A DNA stretch of 64,000 bases. It comes from Plenodomus lindquistii (taxonomy: Eukaryota > Ascomycota > Dothideomycetes > Pleosporales > Leptosphaeriaceae). Below are positions 56,195 through 64,000 of this stretch, in pieces (position 1 is the first letter of the stretch; each line of letters begins with the position of its first letter). Under the pieces are notes generated by a model that had not been told where the DNA came from, did no database searches, and worked only from the letters and a program-made list of their open reading frames with translations. The stretch is taken from the NCBI GenBank assembly GCA_025504975.1, contig JANUWI010000009.1:930001-994000 (forward strand), given 5' to 3'. Made by a program: the position numbers and the translations under genes.

Positions 56195-59100
56195 ATGGCG
56201 ACGGCCGCAGTCGATGTCGGCTACCTCGCCGCGTCGTACGCCGTGCCCGAGACGACATGGCGCACCCTTCTCGCCGACCCCACCGTCGCGCTCGTCGAGT
56301 CGCTGCTCACCCAGCTCGAGGCCAAGGCGCGCGCCTACGATGACCTGCAGTCGGACAAGGTCCGCGCCGATGTCGAGCTCGAGGCCGCCGTCCAGGGCGG
56401 GGAGCAACGCGCGCGGGCACTCAAGGCGGCGGCCGACAAGGCGCAACAGGAGGCTGCAGACACGCGCCAGAAGCTTGCACACGAGGGTACGCGTCGACGC
56501 CCATGCCACTGGCCGTGACGGAAATGCTGACACGAGTGCAGAAACCGCGCGCCACCAGGTCGAACAGGAGCTTCACGCGCTGCAGACGACGGCTTCCAGC
56601 TCCACCGCGGACGCCCAGGCTCTCGAGTCGCGCATCAAGACGCTCGAGGCGCAGAACCGCGATGCCATTGCCATGCACGACGCCAAGGTGGCCGCCCACG
56701 ACCGACTGGCACAGGAGCTCTCTGAGCAACACCAAAAGTCGGTCGATCTGCGCAAACAGCTGTCTTTGCTCGAGGAGAAGAACCAGGCCCTCGAGAGCGC
56801 CGCCTCTAATGTCAAGTTCCGCGAGACCAACCTGCAGCAGGAGATTGAGGCTCTGCGCAAGAACAACGACTGGTACACGACCGAGCTGAAGAAGCGCTCC
56901 GAAGACCACAGCAAGCATCGCAAGGAAAAAAGCTCCCAGATTGCCGCGCTGCTGCGCGAAAATGCAGATGCCGCCGAGACCATCGACGCCCTTCGCCGCA
57001 CCGAGGCCACCCTCCGCCAACACATCGCTGAACTGCAAGGCAACGCCGAAGAAGATCGCAAGCGCATCGACGAGCTGGAACGCCAGTTGTCCGAGCTGGC
57101 AGCCAGGCACCAGATTGAGCTGGACGGCGCGAACAGGCTCGCGGAGCTGCACAAGGCCAACGCGCTCATGGAAAAGCAACGTGCACAAGACGTACAAGTC
57201 TCCAAGGACCAACTCGAACATGATGCTGCTACAGAAGTCGGACTGCTGCAGGCCGAACTCGAGGTGGAGCGCAACCGGGCCAACACGGCCGAGACTGAAT
57301 TGGCCAATGCTGAAACTCTTGTTGAGAATCTCACAAGTGAAAACAAGGAGATGAGAACTTCTGTTCGTATGCCAGCGACGCCTCGACATGGAATGAATGG
57401 CAACTTCGGGACACCTGGTCGCGCAGGTTCCCCTGCCCCATTCTCCCCTGGAGGTACCCTTCTCAAGGCAGACGCCACCAGGACCCAGTTACTGATTGAG
57501 AACAACGACCTCAAGAAAGAGCTTCGCAAGGTCAGAGAGAAGGCGGAGGAGGCTTCCACCGTCACGTCAGAGCTGTTGCGAGAGATGGATGCACGCGTGC
57601 CGGAATTCGAGGAGCTGCGCCGCGAGAACGATGCTCTGACGGAACAGTGCAGCGAATTAACGAATCTTCTCAACCAAGTCAGCGCAGAGCGAGAGTCTGC
57701 ATGCAGAGATGCCCGCAAGGCCAACGGCGATCTGGAAGGTGTGCAGAAAGAGTGCACACTCCTTCGCCACCAAGTCCAAGACATGACGATACAGGTGCGG
57801 TCGCTGATGTGGCGGCATCAGGCAGAAGTGGAAGGACTTGACTCCCTTCCCGATGATCAAAGACAGTTCATTATTGACTCCGCGAACAACCAGGTGCCTG
57901 ACAACGCGCTACCCAGCGATTCAGGGACACATAACCTCATCACTAAACATCTTGTACTGTTCCAGTCTGTCGCCGACGCCCAGCAGCAACATGCGAACGC
58001 GCTCAACGCGATGCGACAACTTGCGGAAGAGCACGAGGCACAAGAGGTTCGCAACAACCTGGAGCAGCACAAGAAGGATCATGAGGAACTGGCTAAGCTG
58101 CGAACACTGATTGGAGAGAAAGAGGAGGAGATCAAGACTTTGAGTGTGCGCGCTCAAACATTCAAAGCGGAGCGTGACATGTACTTCCGGAGCATACCCA
58201 AGCGAGATGCGCTTTCGCAGTCGCAGTCGAATCCAGCCTTTGCCCAGTCAGTACCTGCCGGTCGCCACATCCTCGAACAGGCGTCTCAGAAGGAAAATCC
58301 AGATTACAACAAACTTGTCGAAGATCTTAAAGCTCACATTGATCTGCTCAAGACAGAGAGTGCAACAAACAATACGTCCAACAAGACGCAGATCGACAGC
58401 CTTACCAAGAGCAACAACCAGCTTCAATCGGACAAGGCTCGTCTCGAAACGCAAGTTCGTCGGGAGCAAGACCGCTATACTCGTTTGGAGGGCACCATCA
58501 AGATGCTACAACAAGAGAAGGACACTCTGCAAGAACGTTACCACAGCGTGCAAGCCACATTAGCGAAGCAAGATGACAGGATTGTCAAGGCTGACCAAGA
58601 GGTCGCCGAAGCCACGACCAGGATCCAAGGCCTTGAGAGCGAGATGGTTCATCTTAAAGCTTCCCAGCAGGTAGCACAGTCGACAGAGGCGCGCCTCAAG
58701 GAACGAAATCAAGAGCTGATGGATGAGCGGGATCGCCTCAGCAAGCTCGTGTCTGACGTACAAAGCCTCCGGAACGAGTTTGAGCTGACTGCGACCAATA
58801 CCCGCCGCGAACTACAGTCTAAAGTTGAGAGGCAAGAGGCGGATCTGCAAATGACACAGCGGAAACTGGAAGACGAACTTGCCGACCACAAGAAGACCCA
58901 ACAACAGCGAGACTATGAGCGCCTCGAAGCACAGCGGAGGATTGATGACCTGATAGCAGCAAGAAATAGCGCGGAGGTCAAGTCTGCTTCGGCGGACTCG
59001 GTCCGCCAGCAATTGGAGCAACGAGTGAAGGATCTACAACACCAACTTCAGGTTGCAGAGGATCGTCTGCAAGTTCTCCAACCTCGACCCAATGGATCTG

Positions 59101-62100
59101 GGGATCAAGACGACGAGTCGTTGAGCCCGGAGGAGGAACTCACTGCTCAAGTCGGCGAACTTCAGCGCACGCTTGAGCGCAAGCAAGAAGATCTTGATCT
59201 GGCCAACAGCCAGATTGAAGGCCTCCAGAATATCGCACAGGAGGCAGAGGAACGCCTCCAGTCTTTTGTGGAAGCACATGAACGTCTACAAGAGGAGCTG
59301 AACATGGCACAGGAAGAGAAAGATGCCAAGATCAATGACTTGCAACAACGCGTTGAAGAAATTTCTTCTGAATTGGCAGCGAGCTCCAGTGAACTTACTG
59401 AGCTGCGGGGCAAGCACGAGCAAGAGCATTTGCAATTGTCGCAACAAAAAGATCTCCTGGACGCTGAGATTGCGCGACTCAGGAATGATGTGGCTGACTA
59501 CAAGGAGGAAGCTTCTGCGCAGGCAGAGTTTGTTAAAACACAGGCTGATATCGCTGCACGCGCCCAGCAGGATTATGAGGCTGAGCTCGCCAAGCACGGC
59601 CATACCATGGACAAGCTGCGGACTCTTCGTGATGAGCAAGATCAGATCAAGGCAGATATTGCCCAGTTCAAGGCACAGGCTCAAGCTGCCCGCACCACTT
59701 TGGAACAGAGCCAGGAGCACTGGAGGACGACTCAGGGTCAATTGGAAGAGCAGATCACGGATACGAAGCGACGATATGACGACCTCAAACAGTACAATCA
59801 AACACTGCTCAACCAATTCGACGACTACAAGGCGCAAATCGACAACCTGAAACACAACCGTGTCACAGTTGCTGGCGGCGAGGCGTCGGCTGTAGAGCCT
59901 AGCTCGAGCAATCTTCAAGATATTGAAACCTATCTTCGACGCGAGAAGGAGATTCTGGAGGTACAACTGAACCTGAAGGAGCAGGAGGCCAAGCGCCTGG
60001 AACACCAACTTGCGCACGCTCAAACTCAACTTGATCAGACGCGCGAGAAGCTTATCGCCGAGCAATCCAAGGCACAGAGTTCGCAGAGCAACACAAGTAT
60101 ACAGACTCTACAGGATCGTATTCAGGAACTCAACGTTTACCGCGAGAGCAACATGACCCTTCGCAATGACAACACCCGCCTACTTAACCAGGTGACAGAC
60201 AAGACCAAGGCCTTGGAGGATCGACAGAATGAGCTTGAACCTCTGCGAATTCGCGTCTCGGAGCTGGAAGGTGAACTGGAGCTCAACATTGGACATCTTA
60301 AAGCCGTCGAAGAGGATCGCGACCGTTGGCAGAAGCGTCATCAGGATGTCCTTCAACGTTACGATCGCATTGATCCCAAAGAACTCGAGGACCTGAAGCA
60401 ACAGATCGAGAGTCTCCAAGCGGAGCGTGACCAGGCAGTGGAGAAGGTCACAGCTCTCGAAGAGAAGATTGCGGCACTGGAAGCATCGCAAGAGAACATT
60501 GTTGCTGAGACCCGAGAAGCGACGATCCAGGAGGTCAAGGCTACCGAGACAGCCAAGGCTCGTAATGGCTTCAACAAGGTTCATAACGAGAAGATGAAGC
60601 AGAAGGCTACCGAGATTGAAGGCCTCACTAAACAGCGTGACGATGCACAGGGCGAGCTCGGGGCTCTCAAGGAACAGCTTGAGCAATCTCAGCAGCAGTT
60701 GTCAGCCGCGCAGTTGGAAGCAAGCCAATCGCAAGAGCAGGTCACCACATTGCAACAGCAGCTCGAACAGGCTCAGGCCAACCTTTCTGCTGCTCGGCAG
60801 GAGCTTGAGACTGCTCAAACTGCCCAAGGTGCGGCACCATCCCAACCCGATGCCGGCACCACCACTGCTAGTGCAGACGTCAACATGTCTGAAGACGGCC
60901 AGGTGGAAGAGGGCGGTGCCAATGTCTCCTCTGAACAGCTAGCGACGCTCAGGGAGAATATCGACAAGGCTGAAAAACGTGCTTCCGCCGCTGAGAACAA
61001 CTACCACGACGTCTCAAACAAGATCTCTGGACTGCAAGTCCAGCTTTCGCTAGCGCGAGAAGAGGTCGCCAAACTAGAAAAGGAAATTGTAAAGTGGACC
61101 GTTGTCTACATTGAAAGCATGCACCGCTAACTCTAGATCAGGCTGAGAAGGGCAACACAATCGTCGAACTTCGAGAGCAACTCACACAAGCACAAAGCCA
61201 GTCCTCCCAGCAAGCCCCCGTTTCTATGATAGCTGAGTCAACAGTCGACTTGAGCGCATCTGGAGACGTCGAGAAGCTTGGACAAGAGCTCAGCGCAGCG
61301 CGCAAGGAAGTCGAAGACTTGCGAGCTCAACTCGATGCTGCGAAGCAAACAAGTAATCAGACACAAGAAGACGCTCCACAGGACAACGATGAGACTATTT
61401 CCATGCGGGCGGCGCTCGACCAGCGCGAAAGTGAGCTGAAGGTATTGGAGGCTGACGTTAACCGTCGTCTCGAAGAAGTCCAGACCAAGGAAGCCAAACA
61501 GGCCGCGCTAGTCAAGAAGGCCAATGACAAGATCCGATCAATCCGCGCGGAAACTGACAAGGAGCTGGAAAGCCTGAAAACTGCTCACACAGCCGAGATC
61601 GAGCGTCTGCGCGAGGAACAGCATAACGCTGCGCCTTCCTCCAATCAGACCGAAGAGAAGGCAGCTGGTACGCCAGCTGCTCCCGATTCCGACAATCTTG
61701 GCGAGATTCTTGGATTGCCAACAGAGTCCGCAGAAGGTCATGTGGTACGCGACTTTATTCAGAAGAATCAGACAGCCAAAGACATAGTGCGCCTTAACGT
61801 CAACAAGCGGGTTGCTGCTCTCAACGAGCAGGCTGCCAAGGCGAAGGCAGAGGCGGAGGCCCTCAAGATTGAGTACGAGAAGCTCAAGGCTCTTGTACCA
61901 CCAGCCGACGCCCCGACTGTGAAGGAGGAGCCTGCTTCAAACAAGTCAGAGGACTATGAGGCTGCGTTAGCTAGGCTCAAGGCAGAGCATGAAAAGACGC
62001 TGAAGGAAACAGTTGCAAAGAAAGAACAAGACATGGCCAAATTAGCAGCGCTCAAGGGTAGATTGAAGGAGCAAACTATCGAAACCTGGAAAGCCAAGTG

Positions 62101-62938
62101 GGCTATCTTCGAGAGGGCTGCTCAAGAGACACCTACAGAGGAGGTTGCAAAGGTATATGCCATTGCCAACGCTGCCAAGGCAGTACCAAAGCCCGCTGAA
62201 CAACCCAATACGCCAGCGAAGCCTGGTCAGGTACAACAACCGGGTTCAAGTCAGCCTGCGCCGCAGACGCCAGCGCAGTCTACACCAGCTCTTCAACAGG
62301 GGAGCGCAACACCGGTATCAACTACTCAGCAGACCAATGGCGCAATGAGCGTAGCAGGCCAACCCTTTGCTCCACCGCAGCAAAACCCCTTCGGCCAGTC
62401 CACCGGTAGTGCCAACGGGGCGAATATACCCGGTAATCCGTTCCTTCAAGCACAGATGGGTCGTGGATTGCCTCAACCAGGTTTCACGGCCCCGTCACTT
62501 GCGCAACAACAGCAACAACAACAAACAGGCATCGGTCGCGGCGGCCTACAAGCCATACGTGGCGCCATCCAATCCAACATTCCCCGCGGGGGCGGAACGG
62601 GTATCCCATTACCTGGTGGTCGGGGACGGGGTCAACAACATCCACAGGCGCAGCAAGGCCAGCAACAAGGTCAGCAGCAGGGCCAGCAACAAGCTAGTCA
62701 GATTGGCCGTGGTGGCGGTCGAGGTGGCCGTGGCCGCGGACAACAACAGCAGCCTGGAGCTAGCCCAAGTGGTGGTCGCGGAATGAATCCTGGGGCCCCG
62801 CAATTTCAACCGGGTAACAGTGCTGGTGCGGGACGAGGAGTCAAGAGGGGAGCGGAGGATGAGGGGGATGGTGCGGCGAATAGGGGCGGTAAGAGGGCAA
62901 GGGGTGGAAGAGGCGGTGGTCAGGGAGGCGCTGAGTAG
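56195..62938 (+). CDS. nuclear pore basket nucleoporin TPR/Mlp1
   Basis: Scaffold of the nuclear basket that anchors mRNA export and spindle-checkpoint factors. Exons 56195-56486, 56542-61088 and 61142-62938 (introns 55 and 53 bp, the second with CTAAC branch site); 2211 residues. Residues about 30 to 1800 are almost continuous coiled coil rich in Glu, Gln, Leu and Lys, interrupted at about 400 by a short Pro/Gly-rich hinge (MPATPRHGMNGNFGTPG). The TPR/Mlp signature region with many LRxxxQ-type heptads is in the middle. The C-terminal 270 residues are low in charge and rich in Gln/Pro/Gly (PFAPPQQNPFGQS), then Arg-Gly repeats (GRGGGRGGRGRG, KRARGGRGGG) ending GGAE. Without the third exon the product would lack the whole tail. 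Family call is strong by length and architecture. Confidence 0.92.
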
Positions 62939-63754
62939 GACTCGACTACTAGGATGACAAGTTGACGGGGAATCATGGTGGAGCGAAAAGATGGGGAGAG
63001 AGGGAGAGACAAGATGCGTTTTGATATGAAATATTTATATGGCATGGTTTGCAAGGGTATGGGAGTTGTGGTCTGGACTTTTGTCATGTGTACGAGGAAG
63101 GGGATCTCTTTTGTCACAAAGCAGTATATGGGAAGTGTGGCCTTGCGAGGGGTAATGTGTGCATGGTCAGTGGGAAAAGTGTATAAATATCTAAAATGAA
63201 GATTCTGGCCACGGTATAAGAATAGCTCTTCTCCAATTACACATACAGTAAAATAAAGAGAGCTAGCTTGTCAAGAGGCTTGCGGAGCAGTTGCCGGATG
63301 GGTAATAGTACAACCCTAATGAATTCCAGCTGCATTCTGGACGCCTGCAGTGATATGATGAAACCTCGTTCGGGGTGCCTTGTTGGAACTTTCCGCCTGC
63401 TTGTGGGCTGGATGCGTCAGCTAACAGGGCTGGCGGAAGATGGATGGCATTAGCCATGCATCGTCGACCGTGGCGTTAAGCTCTGAGGTACCCCGACGCA
63501 CGTGGCCATAAGATCAGCTTGGCTTACCTGCTACCGTACTCTTGCCGCCGATGTCACGCTAAAGCTGGAACAATAATTTTTTTGCTAGGTGTACAGACCA
63601 TTACCACACGACTCACCTGCCGTTGCTGGACGTGGGGAAAGCGCCGATGTCATCGGTGACGCCCCCGACCCCGCCAGCCCACTTGCCTCCGACATTTATC
63701 CTCTGCGTACAAGAAGCCCAGTGATTCTCACCACAACAACTCACTCACCAATTC
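62939..63754. other. intergenic region
   Basis: 816 bases with the TPR 3' flank (purine-rich, ATAAA-like signals at 63183 and 63252) and the promoter of the next gene. No gene seen. Confidence 0.6.
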
Positions 63755-64000
63755 ATGTTACCCTCTGTCAGAAGATTTGCCACTCAGACTATACGCACAA
63801 TGTCTCTCGGAAGGAAAGTCGCTCTCAACACCGGTGCCAGCATCCCGTGAGTACCTTTCGTGCCTATCACCTTGGTATGCAGTATCTGACGTAGCGTGTC
63901 AGTCAACTGGGATTTGGCACATGGCAAGCCGAGCCCGGTCAGGTTGAGGCCGCTGTTTTCGAGGCCCTCAAGACTGGCTACCGCCACATTGATCTCGCCA
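63755..64000 (+). CDS. aldo/keto reductase, 5' part (truncated by window end)
   Basis: Exons 63755-63846 and 63903 onward, intron 56 bp. The visible part is about 63 residues. MLPSVRRFATQTIRT before a second in-frame ATG (63800, MSLGRKVALNTGASIP) looks like a short targeting extension or an alternative upstream start. The next exon gives QLGFGTWQAEPGQVEAAV and ALKTGYRHIDLA, the start of the AKR barrel typical of Gcy1/glycerol dehydrogenase-like enzymes. The catalytic Asp would fall just beyond the window edge. Unlike the reductase at 28-29 kb, this belongs to the other main AKR branch (GTWQ type). Confidence 0.88.

Noticed and set aside
56421..57389. Long Leu-rich antisense frames across the TPR gene
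   Set aside because: Complement of coiled-coil codons (Glu/Gln/Lys) gives Leu/Phe-rich frames; artefact.

Overview
The window looks like chromosomal DNA of a filamentous ascomycete (Pezizomycotina). The evidence is dense protein genes on both strands, short GT-AG introns (mostly 49-96 bp) often with CTAAC-like branch sites, and fungal families: PDR-type ABC transporter, Zn(II)2Cys6 regulator, GprK-like 7TM-RGS receptor, Mlp1/TPR nucleoporin, GDP-mannose pyrophosphorylase. The gene set and style fit a Dothideomycete, perhaps a Pleosporales species; that is inference. I saw no rRNA, tRNA, CRISPR array, virus or intact transposon. Exon boundaries were worked out by hand from splice signals, reading phase and family conservation.

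Layout. 0-14.5 kb: Cdc24 RhoGEF (-), an F-box/WD40 protein resembling FWD-1/beta-TrCP (+), and a PDR-type ABC drug transporter (+). 17-22.3 kb: a small dsRBD-like protein (-), a stress-responsive A/B-barrel protein (+), farnesyltransferase beta subunit (-) and a cupin (-). 23.6-31 kb: a Zn cluster regulator with Gln/His-rich N-terminus (+), an aldo/keto reductase (-), and a three-unit polyubiquitin gene (-) with a TATA box and a heat-shock-element-like palindrome. 32-37.5 kb: a 2H phosphoesterase (+), GDP-mannose pyrophosphorylase (+), a cryptic small Cys-rich gene (-) and a GNAT acetyltransferase (-). 38.3-43.6 kb: a membrane-anchored methyltransferase and an FAD oxidoreductase in tandem (-), divergent from a flavin monooxygenase (+) across a 414-bp promoter; this is the best candidate for an undescribed metabolic module. 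44-51.4 kb: an SH3 adaptor (-), an SDR (-), a 3.2-kb gene-poor stretch, then the 7TM-RGS receptor (+). 52.8-64 kb: an M20 carboxypeptidase-S-like peptidase (+), TFIIE beta (-), divergent from a 2211-residue TPR/Mlp1 nucleoporin (+), and the start of a second aldo/keto reductase cut by the window end.

Most genes are housekeeping or signalling: polarity (Cdc24, whose target GTPase is a farnesyl/geranylgeranyl-type prenylation family), protein turnover (F-box protein, ubiquitin), cell-wall mannose supply, transcription and nuclear export. The accessory-looking parts are the transporter, the 38-44 kb redox/methyl-transfer group, the gene-poor stretches and the small cryptic genes.
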